This document shows, piece by piece, positions 1-8,089 of a DNA stretch of 64,000 nucleotides. The notes beneath the pieces were generated by a model that did not search any database, was not told where the DNA came from, and saw only the letters and a list, made by a program, of their open reading frames with translations. The stretch spans positions 120,861 to 184,860 of the forward strand of contig NZ_JFYN01000008.1 in NCBI RefSeq assembly GCF_000631985.1, written 5' to 3'. Positions within the stretch are counted from its first letter, which is position 1. Each line of letters starts with the position of its first letter. The translations under genes were made by a program, and so were the position numbers. The stretch comes from Pseudomonas sp. RIT288 (lineage in GTDB: Bacteria > Pseudomonadota > Gammaproteobacteria > Pseudomonadales > Pseudomonadaceae).

Positions 1-435
1 GCGCAGCATTACCGGCACGGTGACGTAGGCCTTGACCTGCCACTCACCGAGACCGATCGCCAGCCCGGCTTCGCGCTGGCCTTTGGGAATGCTCAGCAAG
101 CCGCCACGGAACACTTCGGTCAGATAGGCACCGGCATACAGCGACAAAGTGATGATGAACGACGGGATCTTGTCCAGACGGATCCCCAGGCCCGGCAAGG
201 CAAAGTAGATCAACAGAATCAACACCAGAATCGGCGTATTACGCACCACCGTGACGTACACCGAGGCCAGCACCCGCAAGGCGCGATGCTTCGAGAGCAA
301 GGCAAACGCCATCAGCAGGCCGATCACGCAGCCGATGGCGATCGACACCAGCGCCAGTTCAAGGCCCAGACCGAGCCCCGCCAGCAAGGTGTCGAAGTCG
401 CGCCACACGGCAGCAAAGTTCAACTGATAGTTCAT
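1..435 (-). CDS. Amino-acid ABC transporter permease (partial)
   Basis: The leftward reading frame starts with ATG at 435 and runs off the left edge, so only the first 145 codons are visible. The protein opens with MNYQLNF and has three hydrophobic stretches typical of His/Glu/Gln-type ABC permeases. The segment RNTPILVLILLIYF is characteristic of that family, and GQREAGLAIG is the start of the EAA loop that contacts the ATPase. It sits in the inner membrane and would carry a polar amino acid delivered by the periplasmic binding protein encoded just upstream at 487-1335. The 51-bp gap and shared direction indicate one operon. The substrate is not readable from sequence. Confidence 0.9.
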   Translation of the reverse strand, partial: MNYQLNFAAVWRDFDTLLAGLGLGLELALVSIAIGCVIGLLMAFALLSKHRALRVLASVYVTVVRNTPILVLILLIYFALPGLGIRLDKIPSFIITLSLYAGAYLTEVFRGGLLSIPKGQREAGLAIGLGEWQVKAYVTVPVMLR

Positions 436-454
436 GGTCAGCAGTACCTTGAGC

Positions 455-474
455 GGGGCGCGCGCAGGCGCCCC
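455..474 (-). promoter_or_regulatory. GC-rich hairpin between binding-protein and permease genes
   Basis: GGGGCG at 455-460 pairs perfectly with CGCCCC at 469-474. The hairpin lies between the stop of the binding-protein gene and the start of the permease gene. Such hairpins often protect the upstream mRNA and lower expression of the membrane component relative to the binding protein; that role is inferred here. Confidence 0.5.
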
Positions 475-486
475 ACTCTCACGGGA

Positions 487-1335
487 TCATTTGAATTCGA
501 CAGGGAAACCGATCGCCGGCGACGGCAGGTCGACACCGAACCACTGCTTGAACGACGCCGCGTAAGTCGGGAACTCAACGCCGGTCATGGCTTCATGCAG
601 GGCGGTGTTGACGAAATTCAGCCAGTCCTGATCGCCGCGTTTGACTGCGCAGGCGTAGGTCTGCGGACTCCAGGCGTAGGTCGGGCTGCGGTAGCGGCCA
701 GGGTTCTGCACCATCAGGTATTTGACCGACGACTGATCGGTCGCAGCGGCATCGGCGCGGCCGGAGTTCACCGCCTGATACATCAGGTCAACACTGTCGT
801 ACTGGTCGACCTTGGCCTTGGGCAGCGCCTGATGCACCAGTTCTTCGGCGTAGACGTTTTGCAGCACGGCCACGGTAACGCTGTCACCAGCTGCCTGCAG
901 GTCTTCGATTTCCTTGTATTTGCTGTTGGCCGGCAGCAGCAGGCCGACGCCTTCGCGGTAGTACGGCAGCGTGAACGCTACTTGCTGCGCACGGCTGGCA
1001 GTGACGGTGATGAACTGGCAACTCATATCGACCTTGTCAGTCAGCAGGTTGGGAATCCGCGCGTCGGAGGACTGCACGACGAATTCGACCTTGCTCGGGT
1101 CATTGAACAACCCCTTGGCCACCATCCTGGCGATGTCGATATCAAAGCCCTGCAACTTGCCGTCCGCACCCTGAAAGTGCCACGGCGCATTGGTGCTGCC
1201 GGTGCCGACAATCAGCTTGCCCCGGGCCAGAACACTGTCGAGCTTACTGTCGGCTGCCTGGGCCAGGCCCATCACAGCGGACGAAGCCGCAAGAACAAAA
1301 ATACACGCTTTGAACAACGAAGGACGGCGATGCAT
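487..1335 (-). CDS. Amino-acid ABC transporter substrate-binding protein
   Basis: This 282-aa periplasmic binding protein of the SBP_bac_3 family has an N-terminal signal peptide ending near AQA/AD. It then shows family landmarks: LIVGTGSTNAPW, GFDIDIARMVAKGL, and SRAQQVAFTLPYY. I chose the ATG at 1335 because GGAG lies 8 bases before it. A GTG three codons upstream overlaps that ribosome binding site and is a poorer start. The gene is first in an operon with the permease at 1-435. The ligand is probably a polar amino acid, but specificity cannot be fixed. It could also be described as an orphan solute receptor if no ATPase follows outside the window. Confidence 0.92.
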   Translation of the reverse strand: MHRRPSLFKACIFVLAASSAVMGLAQAADSKLDSVLARGKLIVGTGSTNAPWHFQGADGKLQGFDIDIARMVAKGLFNDPSKVEFVVQSSDARIPNLLTDKVDMSCQFITVTASRAQQVAFTLPYYREGVGLLLPANSKYKEIEDLQAAGDSVTVAVLQNVYAEELVHQALPKAKVDQYDSVDLMYQAVNSGRADAAATDQSSVKYLMVQNPGRYRSPTYAWSPQTYACAVKRGDQDWLNFVNTALHEAMTGVEFPTYAASFKQWFGVDLPSPAIGFPVEFK

Positions 1336-1671
1336 GGCAAGCACTCCAGGATGATGTTTATTCCGCTATACCGGAACACGGTTTGTTACTACGGAATAGA
1401 CAGCAGAAAGTGTGCCACAGGAATCAAAGGGAATCTGTAGCGGAGTGAAATGTTTTTAGAATCAATGGGATGCGAATAGCCTCAGGGAGGTGTTACTCGC
1501 TATGGATTTCTCAGACGCTACCGTGGGCCACATCGCTCGGGTACTCGGGCCACATTTGAGTGCGCACTCACCGAAAACGCGCACGGTCTAGTGTCAACTC
1601 TGACAGTAGAGGAAAGCTGCCCATGGGATTAGCGTCAGCAACGTTGAGAATGCGTCTTCAAGGAGGTTCCC
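1336..1671. other. Intergenic region upstream of two divergent genes
   Basis: This 336-bp gap must hold the promoters of the binding-protein gene (leftward) and the thioredoxin-like gene (rightward). I see no convincing sigma-54 site or terminator. A possible 29-codon rightward ORF (1502-1591, MDFSDATVGH...) has a GGGAGG about eleven bases upstream, but there is no other support for it. Confidence 0.4.
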
Positions 1672-2115
1672 ATGAGTTCGACGACTCGCTTTCCAGACCT
1701 GCCTGCTACCTACCGCAAAGCCCTGAAAACCTGGCGCCCGGTGATCCTGTACTTCGCCAACGAACACTGTCCTGCCTGCGAATGGGCCGGGCCGGTGTTT
1801 CGTGAGGTGGCCGAGCCGTACCGGCATCGCGCCAATATCTACATGCTTAACACCCGTGAGTCGCCACGCCATCCGTTGGTCACCGGCACGCCTACCGTGC
1901 TGTTCTACAAGAACGGCAAGTTGCTGAAGAAGCTCAAAGGGATTGGCACGGAGGAAACACTGACGGCGGACTTTGCCCGGCATATTGGCAGGACCAGGGC
2001 AACGGTGGTGCAGCAGAAACCACGGCATGACCTGGGCTGGCTGCGTCGCACTTTGCGAAACCTTTGCACCATCCCGCGTGCGCAGTCACGTCGACAGCAC
2101 GCGACATCCCTGTAG
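1672..2115 (+). CDS. Thioredoxin-like protein (CPAC motif)
   Basis: This 147-aa protein has a thioredoxin fold in residues 1-107. The redox motif Cys33-Pro-Ala-Cys36 sits after a beta strand (VILYFAN), and the cis-proline motif GTPTVLFYKNGK is at residues 72-83. The start is well supported by AAGGAGG just before the ATG. There is no signal peptide, so a cytoplasmic disulfide role is likely. The last 40 residues are a basic tail without clear homology. The stop codon TAG falls inside the first conserved bases (TGTAGGAGC) of the hairpin repeat that follows, so the present C-terminus may have been set by repeat insertion. The specific substrate is unknown. Confidence 0.85.
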   Translation: MSSTTRFPDLPATYRKALKTWRPVILYFANEHCPACEWAGPVFREVAEPYRHRANIYMLNTRESPRHPLVTGTPTVLFYKNGKLLKKLKGIGTEETLTADFARHIGRTRATVVQQKPRHDLGWLRRTLRNLCTIPRAQSRRQHATSL

Positions 2116-2193
2116 GAGCTGCGGCACGCTGCGATCTTTTGATCTTAAAAAACAAAATCAAAAGATCGCAGCGTGCCGAAGCTCCTACAGGGG
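2108..2193. repeat. Long hairpin repeat (GTAGGAGCT family), copy 1
   Basis: Two arms (TGTAGGAGCTGCGGCACGCT and its near-complement) flank a core with GATCTTTTGATC and AAAAGATCGC, forming an almost complete hairpin. It lies between the convergent thioredoxin and TerC genes and could act as a bidirectional transcript end. It also supplies the thioredoxin stop codon. The same family recurs at 4052, 18789, 43713, 49551 and 56722. Confidence 0.85.
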
Positions 2194-2204
2194 GAGATCG
2201 GTAT

Positions 2205-3764
2205 TCAAGCGGTATCGCGCACCAGCAACACTCGCGTCACCCGTCGTTCCTCAACGGCTTTGACGGTCATCTGCCAGCCTTCGTACTGCAACTGATCGCC
2301 AATCATCGGCAAGCGGTCCAGCAGGCTCATCACCAGTCCGGCCAAGGTCTGATAGTCCTCGGTCGGCTCAGCGCCAAACCCGGTGCGCTGGCGAACACGG
2401 GTCAGGTTCAATGCGCCGCTGACGATGAACCCGCTCTGCTCCTCGATCACGTCCGGACCTTCGATTTCGCTGGCATCGGGCAGTTCGCCGGCAATCGATT
2501 CGAGGATGTCGGTCATGGTCAACACACCGACGAAGTCACCAAATTCGTTGACCACGAAGGCGATGTGGGTCGACGCCGAGCGCATCTGTTCCAGCGCATT
2601 GAGGATCGAATAGTTGTCGAGCAGGTTGATGGTCTTGCGCGCCAGGTGCTCCAGATTCGGCTCGGTACCGGCCAGGTATTCCTTGAGCAATTCCTTCTTG
2701 TGCACGAAGCCCAGCGGCTCATCCACCGCGCCGTCGCGAATCAGCGGCAGACGCGAATACGACGAGTGCATCAATTTTGTGCGAATCGTCTCGGCGTCGT
2801 CGGCCAGATCGATGGCGTCGACGTCGGCACGCACGGTCATCAGGTTCCGAATCGGCCGCTCGGCCAGTTGCAGCACACCGCTGATCATCACTCGCTCACG
2901 ACGGTCGAACAGCTCCGCACTTGGGGCTTCACCGTCATCCAGCAGGTCGGAGATCTCCTCGCCAACCTCTTCCGCCTCCAGCTTGCGCCCGCCCAGCAGA
3001 CGCATCACCGCGTGGGCCGTGCGTTCACGTATGGGACGCAGGCCTTGCATCGAACGTTTGCGTCGGGCTCGAGCGATCTGGTTGAACACCTCGATCAGGA
3101 TCGAGAAACCAATCGCCGCGTACAGATAGCCTTTCGGGATGTGGAAGCCCAGACCTTCGGCTGTCAGGGCAAAACCGATCATCATCAGGAAGCCCAGACA
3201 CAGCATGATCACCGTCGGGTGCGCATTGACGAAACGGGTCAGCGGCTTGCTGGCGACGATCATCAGGCCGATGGAAATGATCACCGCGATCATCATCACC
3301 GCCAGTTCATCGACCATGCCGACGGCGGTGATTACCGCGTCCAGCGAGAACACCGCGTCGAGCACCACGATCTGCGCCACGATCGGCCAGAACAGCGCGT
3401 AAGCAGCGTTGGTCGAGCGCTGGCCGACGTGGCCTTCGAGTCGTTCGTGCAGCTCCATGGTGGCCTTGAACAACAGGAATACACCACCGAACAGCATGAT
3501 CAGGTCACGACCGGAGAAGCTCTTGTCGAACACCTCGAACAACGGCTGCGTGAGGGTCACCAGCCAGGAAATACTCGCCAACAGGCCCAGGCGCATGATC
3601 AGCGCCAGCGACAGGCCGATGATCCGCGCACGATCGCGCTGATGCGGCGGCAGCTTGTCCGCCAGGATCGCGATAAACACCAGGTTGTCGATACCCAGCA
3701 CCAGTTCCAGCACGATCAGAGTCAACAAGCCTAACCAGGCCGTGGGATCCGCTAACCATTCCAT
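2205..3764 (-). CDS. TerC-family membrane protein with CBS pair and CorC/HlyC domain
   Basis: This 519-aa inner-membrane protein has an N-terminal TerC domain of about seven hydrophobic helices. It includes the acidic family signature [12 protein letters not shown] and a second repeat [14 protein letters not shown]; these paired Asp-containing motifs suggest metal-ion handling. Residues from about 300 to 420 are a CBS pair ([20 protein letters not shown]), followed by a CorC/HlyC-type domain ending [13 protein letters not shown]. The architecture and length match the YoaE/YegH group. The ATG at 3764 ([10 protein letters not shown]) is chosen because the TerC domain begins there; a longer frame to 3848 adds an unrelated 28 residues. 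The transported ion is not known; metal homeostasis (for example Mn) is an inference from TerC relatives. Confidence 0.9.
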   Translation of the reverse strand: MEWLADPTAWLGLLTLIVLELVLGIDNLVFIAILADKLPPHQRDRARIIGLSLALIMRLGLLASISWLVTLTQPLFEVFDKSFSGRDLIMLFGGVFLLFKATMELHERLEGHVGQRSTNAAYALFWPIVAQIVVLDAVFSLDAVITAVGMVDELAVMMIAVIISIGLMIVASKPLTRFVNAHPTVIMLCLGFLMMIGFALTAEGLGFHIPKGYLYAAIGFSILIEVFNQIARARRKRSMQGLRPIRERTAHAVMRLLGGRKLEAEEVGEEISDLLDDGEAPSAELFDRRERVMISGVLQLAERPIRNLMTVRADVDAIDLADDAETIRTKLMHSSYSRLPLIRDGAVDEPLGFVHKKELLKEYLAGTEPNLEHLARKTINLLDNYSILNALEQMRSASTHIAFVVNEFGDFVGVLTMTDILESIAGELPDASEIEGPDVIEEQSGFIVSGALNLTRVRQRTGFGAEPTEDYQTLAGLVMSLLDRLPMIGDQLQYEGWQMTVKAVEERRVTRVLLVRDTA

Positions 3765-4051
3765 AAAATGTCTCGATCTCTCTTCAGTGAATTCAGGCTG
3801 CCGGACACGGCAAAGTGCAACGCGAAGGCTCTGAAGCCGCGTTGTCAACGATAGACGGAAGTCGGAAAACCGGATGCTGCGAGTACGTCAAGACCGCGCC
3901 ATGGCGCGAGGAGAAGGTACGACTGGGAGGCTCCAAGAGGGTGTTCATGCAAATCCTGAATGAAAAATGGCCTTGGAGCGTACAGGCTCTGACGACAATT
4001 CCTACAGCGCGAAATCATTTCAAAATCTGTATCAACTGGCCACTGTCCCCC
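3765..4051. other. Intergenic region, no gene seen
   Basis: Contains the presumed promoter of the TerC-family gene. I see no coding ORF with a ribosome binding site, and no RNA gene. Confidence 0.4.
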
Positions 4052-4135
4052 GTAGGAGCTGCCGCAGGCTGCGATCTTTTGATCTTGACCTTAAAAAAAC
4101 AAAGTCAAAAGATCGCAGTCTGCGGCAGCTCCTAC
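4052..4135. repeat. Long hairpin repeat (GTAGGAGCT family), copy 2
   Basis: GTAGGAGCTGCCGCAGGCTG pairs with CAGTCTGCGGCAGCTCCTAC around a short AT-rich loop holding GATCTTTTGATC and AAAAGATCGC. It lies nine bases beyond the stop of the phospholipase D-like gene and so could form its transcript end. Confidence 0.85.
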
Positions 4136-4143
4136 AGTGGCTG

Positions 4144-5790
4144 TCATCGTCCGGCAAAGCGCAATCGTGACAACTGGCGTAAGTCGCCCTCTACGTAATA
4201 ATCGTTGGTCCAGCTGTCATCCACCGCCAACGGACTCACCTGCTTCAATTCAAGCTTCTTCGCGAAATAGCGAAAGCGGTAATGCTCGTAGAAGCGCAGC
4301 AGTTCCAGGCCGTAACGATCGGCCAGATCGGTGTCGCCGCGAATGATCAGGAAGTTCTCGTCATTGCCGTTACTGGCCGAGGTGCTGAAGTTGTGGCTGC
4401 CACTGATAATCGTCGGGGTATCGCTGGTGAAATCGGTGACGACCGCTTTGGTGTGCACCAGCAGATTGCCCTTCTGGCCTTTCATGTTTTCCTTCAGCCA
4501 GCCTTCCAGACCGGTGTTCAGCAATGCCGTAGCGGCGAATTCGGCGGAGCGATCGGCGTGAAATCCGGTTATACGGCTCGCGGTATTTTGCAGGCCGTAA
4601 CGCAAGATATCGTCATGCGGTTTGCCGAGCAGCGCGTTGAGAATCGCGTCCGGCAAGATGAACGCCGTGACAAACAGCACGTCCTTCCTGGCCGCCTCAA
4701 TGATCTCGACAAACTCACGCAAATCGCCGCCACCGCTGCGTGGCGAGAACCCGGCGAACAGCGGTTGCGTGGGGTCCATCGGATTGTGCCCGGTGATCCA
4801 GTTGCGCGTCGCGCCGACGTCGGCGGGGTTGGCCCAGACCTCTTCGAACACTTGCAAATACCGCGCGGCAATCATCACGTCGTCGAGCGTATGCACCACG
4901 TTGGCCTGGCGATAAACACCGTTGGCGGTGAAATTGGTGCTGCCGCACAGCACGGCTTGCGGTTGCCGCTGACCCGCGCCATCGACGCGGCTGAGAACAA
5001 TGAATTTGTCGTGAAAGATGTTATGGGTGACCCGGCCGCGCTTGTTCACCGCCGGCAATTTGGCAAGGTTCGTTTCGTTCAGGGTCGTATCGGGATCATC
5101 AGGCTGGGCGTGATACAGCACGCGCACCTGAACCCCACGGGCAAATGCCGCATTCACTGCGTCGATGATCGCCTGCAACTGATACTCGTAGATCGCGATG
5201 TCCAGCGCCCACTGCGCGTCCACCGCACGTTCGATAAAGCCCAGCAATCGCTCCAACAGCCCGTTCTCCAGCCACAGGCGCGCCGCGTCGGGCCAGGCTT
5301 CGATGGGCAGGCTCTTGTTGGCGCTGATCTGCGCGTCGAGGTCGGGAAACTTGCGCTGGAAAGCCTGACTGGCGGCCACGGCACGGTTGAAGATCACGCT
5401 CTGGTTGGCCGGATGACCGTCGTCACTGGTGATGCTCAGCGCCAGTGATTCGCCCAGTTGCGGCGCGTCCGCCGTGCCGTAGGCCAGGTGCACGCGATAG
5501 TGCATCGTCGTGCCCGGATTGACCGCGTAATCGGCCCAGCGGAATTTCTGCAGCGGCGCTTTATCGCTGGGCGTGGCGTGGTATTGCGCGAAGGTGTGAG
5601 CCTTGCCGGGGAACGTCAGGCTGTTGAACAGGAACAACCACGGTTTGTCGCCCTGCTGCTTTTCGATGGCAAACCCGAGCAAACCTTTGCGCCGGGGTTC
5701 GGCCAGGTCCATGGCGAGCAACACGCCGTTGGTGCCAGCATAGGCTTTGACGCGAAAATCGTCCTGAGGATTGGCGACCAATACCCGCAT
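4144..5790 (-). CDS. Phospholipase D-like protein with two HxK motifs
   Basis: This 548-aa protein belongs to the phospholipase D superfamily. Two half-catalytic sites are visible: His260-Asp-Lys (HDKFIV) followed by GSTNFTANG, and His446-Thr-Lys (HTKAVV) followed by ISGSHNFS and NDENFLII. Both halves pair an HxK with a downstream GS-N-F motif, so the fold is probably a complete two-lobed PLD. Roughly 150 N-terminal residues before it are of unknown function. No signal peptide is seen. The ATG at 5790 follows AAGGAG at good spacing. Activity could be on phospholipids or on nucleic acids; no neighbouring immunity or secretion gene helps to decide. It stands alone between a hairpin repeat and a tandem array. 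Confidence 0.8.
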   Translation of the reverse strand: MRVLVANPQDDFRVKAYAGTNGVLLAMDLAEPRRKGLLGFAIEKQQGDKPWLFLFNSLTFPGKAHTFAQYHATPSDKAPLQKFRWADYAVNPGTTMHYRVHLAYGTADAPQLGESLALSITSDDGHPANQSVIFNRAVAASQAFQRKFPDLDAQISANKSLPIEAWPDAARLWLENGLLERLLGFIERAVDAQWALDIAIYEYQLQAIIDAVNAAFARGVQVRVLYHAQPDDPDTTLNETNLAKLPAVNKRGRVTHNIFHDKFIVLSRVDGAGQRQPQAVLCGSTNFTANGVYRQANVVHTLDDVMIAARYLQVFEEVWANPADVGATRNWITGHNPMDPTQPLFAGFSPRSGGGDLREFVEIIEAARKDVLFVTAFILPDAILNALLGKPHDDILRYGLQNTASRITGFHADRSAEFAATALLNTGLEGWLKENMKGQKGNLLVHTKAVVTDFTSDTPTIISGSHNFSTSASNGNDENFLIIRGDTDLADRYGLELLRFYEHYRFRYFAKKLELKQVSPLAVDDSWTNDYYVEGDLRQLSRLRFAGR

Positions 5791-5825
5791 GGTTCACTCC
5801 TTGTGATTGGGCTGGGCTGGAGCAT

Positions 5826-6240
5826 AGAGCAGCGCTGCGGTTTTTGGTGATCCTGCATGATCCGAGGCGATGCCATCGCGAGCAGGCTCGCTCCCACAGA
5901 GTAAGCGGTGTTCACCAACCTTGTGGGAGAGCAGCGCTGCGGTTTTTGGTGATCCTGCATGATCCGAGGCGATGCCATCGCGAGCAGGCTCGCTCCCACA
6001 GAGTAAGCGGTGTTCACCAACCTTGTGGGAGAGCAGCGCTGCGGTTTTTGGTGATCCTGCATGATCCGAGGCGATGCCATCGCGAGCAGGCTCGCTCCCA
6101 CAGAGTAAGCGGTGTTCACCAACCTTGTGGGAGAGCAGCGCTGCGGTTTTTGGTGATCCTGCATGATCCGAGGCGATGCCATCGCGAGCAGGCTCGCTCC
6201 CACAGAGTAAGCGGTGTTCACCAATCTTGTGGGAGCGAGC
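5826..6240. repeat. Tandem array, four copies of a 102-bp unit carrying a REP core
   Basis: The landmark AGCGCTGCGG recurs at 5831, 5933, 6035 and 6137, an exact 102-bp period. The first three units look identical, and the fourth has one C-to-T change before the sequence diverges at GTGGGAGCGAGCC. Each unit contains a REP-type core GCGAGCAGGCTCGCTCCCAC. The array begins about 36 bp upstream of the phospholipase D-like start. Because 102 is divisible by three, false ORFs with 34-residue repeats run through it. Confidence 0.95.
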
Positions 6241-6267
6241 CTGCTCGCGAAGAGACCCGCTCAGACT

Positions 6268-6999
6268 TCACATATCATCAATATGCCGATAATCCGCATT
6301 CAGCGCCGCCGCCAAGTCCCGCGCCCGTGCCAGGCGGATCGGTCCACGCTCGATGTCGATCAACAATCCCGGACACTCCAGCGGCGACAACCCGGACAGC
6401 TCCTTCAAACGCCCATCCGTCACCACCAGCATGCGCTGCTGTTCGGCCGGGAAGCGCTTTTTTCGCTGCATCAGCCATTGCTGCGCCTGCGCCAACGCCG
6501 CCACCAATGGCGTGCCACCGCCCGCCCCCAACGCCTCCAACCAGACGCGCAGGCCACTCGACGCCTTCAACCCTTGCACCTGCCATTTCGGTGCACTGCC
6601 GCTGGCGGTCAGCAATGCCAGCCGTGCCCGCTGCCGATACGCGTCATCGAACAATTGCGCGAGCAGGCCTTTGGCATCACTCAGCGCCTGATGCCGACGC
6701 GTGGAAGCCGAAGCATCGACGATCACCAGCCACAATTCATGGGCAGTACGTGTGCGCAGTTGGAACTGCAGATCTTCATGAGCCTGCGGCCGACCGTTGA
6801 GCAGCGTCGCCGGCCAGTTCACCAGGCCGCTGCGCGCAGCGTGACGCTTGCCCTGGCGTCCGTGGTCGAGGCGTCCGGCGTGGGGTCTGGCATTCGCCCC
6901 CGCGTCGGATCGGGGACGAATGCCGGTTACTTTTTTGGCCAGCTCGGTACTTCGCGGCGAGCCCCCGTGGCCAGTGCCGGGGCGGGCATATCGCCCCAC
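6268..6999 (-). CDS. chlD: VWA domain of cobalt chelatase ChlD, in the -1 frame relative to the ATPase part
   Basis: This frame encodes a von Willebrand A domain with a MIDAS motif (VIVDASAS, Asp95 of the frame) and later VVTDGR. It is the C-terminal half of the BchD/ChlD subunit of Mg/Co chelatases, which binds the ATPase ring to the large subunit CobN. It lies in the -1 frame relative to the ATPase gene at 6927-7925. A GTG at 6999 inside that gene could start it independently. However, the first 50 residues are low-complexity read-through of the overlap. The slippery heptamer at 6930-6936 and stem-loop at 6889-6924 instead support production as a 552-aa fusion by -1 frameshifting (332 residues in frame 0, then 220 in this frame). 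Domain identity is certain; the mode of translation is inferred. Confidence 0.85.
   Translation of the reverse strand: MGRYARPGTGHGGSPRSTELAKKVTGIRPRSDAGANARPHAGRLDHGRQGKRHAARSGLVNWPATLLNGRPQAHEDLQFQLRTRTAHELWLVIVDASASTRRHQALSDAKGLLAQLFDDAYRQRARLALLTASGSAPKWQVQGLKASSGLRVWLEALGAGGGTPLVAALAQAQQWLMQRKKRFPAEQQRMLVVTDGRLKELSGLSPLECPGLLIDIERGPIRLARARDLAAALNADYRHIDDM
6889..6936 (-). promoter_or_regulatory. Probable programmed -1 ribosomal frameshift signal in chlD
   Basis: On the minus strand the zero frame reads CCA AAA AAG TAA. The heptamer A AAA AAG (6936 to 6930) is the strongest known bacterial -1 slippery sequence and directly precedes the stop. After five bases comes the stem-loop GGCATTCGTCCCCG (6924-6911), loop ATCCGACG, then CGGGGGCGAATGCC (6902-6889). 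That stem has 13 Watson-Crick pairs and one U-G pair. A -1 slip continues as AAA AAA GTA ACC into the VWA domain. I see no strong internal Shine-Dalgarno-like stimulator upstream. Confidence 0.8.
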
Positions 7000-7925
7000 T
7001 GCCCCTGCCCCTCGCTCGGGTCGATTTGGGTATTGGCCGAGGTTTGCGCGGGTGGCTGCGGACTGGAAGAAGAGGACTCTTTACGGCGATGACGCAGGGC
7101 GAATTCCGCCACGGCATCGATGTCCTGCTCGGCAATCGCTTCGGCGCCGCGCCATGCCGCGTGCGCACGGGCCGCCCGCAGCCAGACCAGATCGGCACGC
7201 AAGCCATCGACACCCGCCGCAAAGCAACGCTCGGTGATGCTCGCCAACGCGTCGTCATCCAGCGCAATGCTCGCCAACAGGATGCGCGCCTGTTCACAGC
7301 GTTCGCGCAGCGCTTGCTGCTGAGCTTCCCACTGCGCGCAGAACGCCTGGGGATCGCTGTCGAAGTCCAGTCGGCGGCGAATGATCTGCCCGCGCTCGAT
7401 TGGTGCGGTGTGGCCGCTGAGGGCGACGTTCAGGCCGAACCGGTCGAGCAGTTGCGGACGCAGTTCGCCCTCTTCCGGGTTCATCGTGCCAATCAATACA
7501 AATCGCGCCGAATGTCGATGGGAGATGCCGTCGCGCTCGATCAAGTTAGTGCCGCTGGCCGCCACATCAAGCAGCAGATCCACCAGATGATCGGGCAACA
7601 GGTTGACTTCATCGACGTACAGCACGCCGCCGTCAGCCTTGGCCAAAACACCGGGAGAAAACTGCGCACGGCCCTCGCTCAGCGCGGCGTCGAGATCGAG
7701 GGTGCCGACCAGACGTTCTTCGGTGGCGCCCAGCGGCAGCGTGACGAACTGACCGCTCGCCAGCAGATCGGCCAAGCCACGGGCCAGGGTCGATTTGGCC
7801 ATGCCGCGCGGGCCTTCGATCAGCACGCCGCCGATTTTCGGGTCGATGGCGGTGAGGCACAGCGCGAGTTTCAGGTCATCGGCGCCGACCACGGCGGAGA
7901 GCGGGAAATGCGGGGTGTCGGTCAT
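6927..7925 (-). CDS. chlD: ChlI/ChlD-type AAA+ ATPase of cobalt chelatase (zero-frame product)
   Basis: The zero-frame product is a 332-aa MoxR/Mg-chelatase-type AAA+ ATPase. Walker A is GPRGMAKST (residues 38-46) and Walker B with sensor residues is VLYVDEVNLL (101-110). The helical lid and a Pro/Ser-rich linker follow, ending SWPKK. It is expected to energise CobN during cobalt insertion into hydrogenobyrinic acid a,c-diamide in the cytoplasm. The ATG at 7925 (MTDTPHFPLS) begins the conserved domain; 17 extra upstream residues in the frame are not family-like. It lies downstream of cobN after a 164-bp gap holding a REP doublet. Its end overlaps the VWA frame, and its terminal codons form a slippery site, so this product may be the small (I) subunit and the frameshifted form the medium (D) subunit. 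Confidence 0.9.
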   Translation of the reverse strand: MTDTPHFPLSAVVGADDLKLALCLTAIDPKIGGVLIEGPRGMAKSTLARGLADLLASGQFVTLPLGATEERLVGTLDLDAALSEGRAQFSPGVLAKADGGVLYVDEVNLLPDHLVDLLLDVAASGTNLIERDGISHRHSARFVLIGTMNPEEGELRPQLLDRFGLNVALSGHTAPIERGQIIRRRLDFDSDPQAFCAQWEAQQQALRERCEQARILLASIALDDDALASITERCFAAGVDGLRADLVWLRAARAHAAWRGAEAIAEQDIDAVAEFALRHRRKESSSSSPQPPAQTSANTQIDPSEGQGQWGDMPAPALATGARREVPSWPKK

Positions 7926-7982
7926 CTTCGGTACTCGGTCATGGTCGGTGATCTTTCGAAAATCGTTGGGAGCCACGTTGAT

Positions 7983-8075
7983 CCCTGTGGGAGCGAGCCT
8001 GCTCGCGAAAGCGGTGTGCCAGCTACAAAAATACTGTCTGACACGACGCCTTCGCGAGCAGGCTCGCTCCCACAG
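7983..8075. repeat. REP doublet between cobN and chlD
   Basis: CCCTGTGGGAGCGAGCCTGC at the left and its complement GCAGGCTCGCTCCCACAG at the right flank a spacer of about 50 bp. It separates cobN from chlD within the same transcription direction and may affect the relative levels of the two. Confidence 0.85.
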
Positions 8076-8089
8076 AGTGAGGCGGTGTG

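Noticed and set aside
1402..1417. Sigma-54-like site (TGGCAC ... CTGCT, minus strand) upstream of the binding-protein gene
   Set aside because: The GG and GC elements are one base too far apart, and the -12 element is imperfect.
5616..6224. An ORF with repeated 34-residue units through the 102-bp array
   Set aside because: The repeats exist only because the unit length is divisible by three; the units are REP sequence, and both strands are open.
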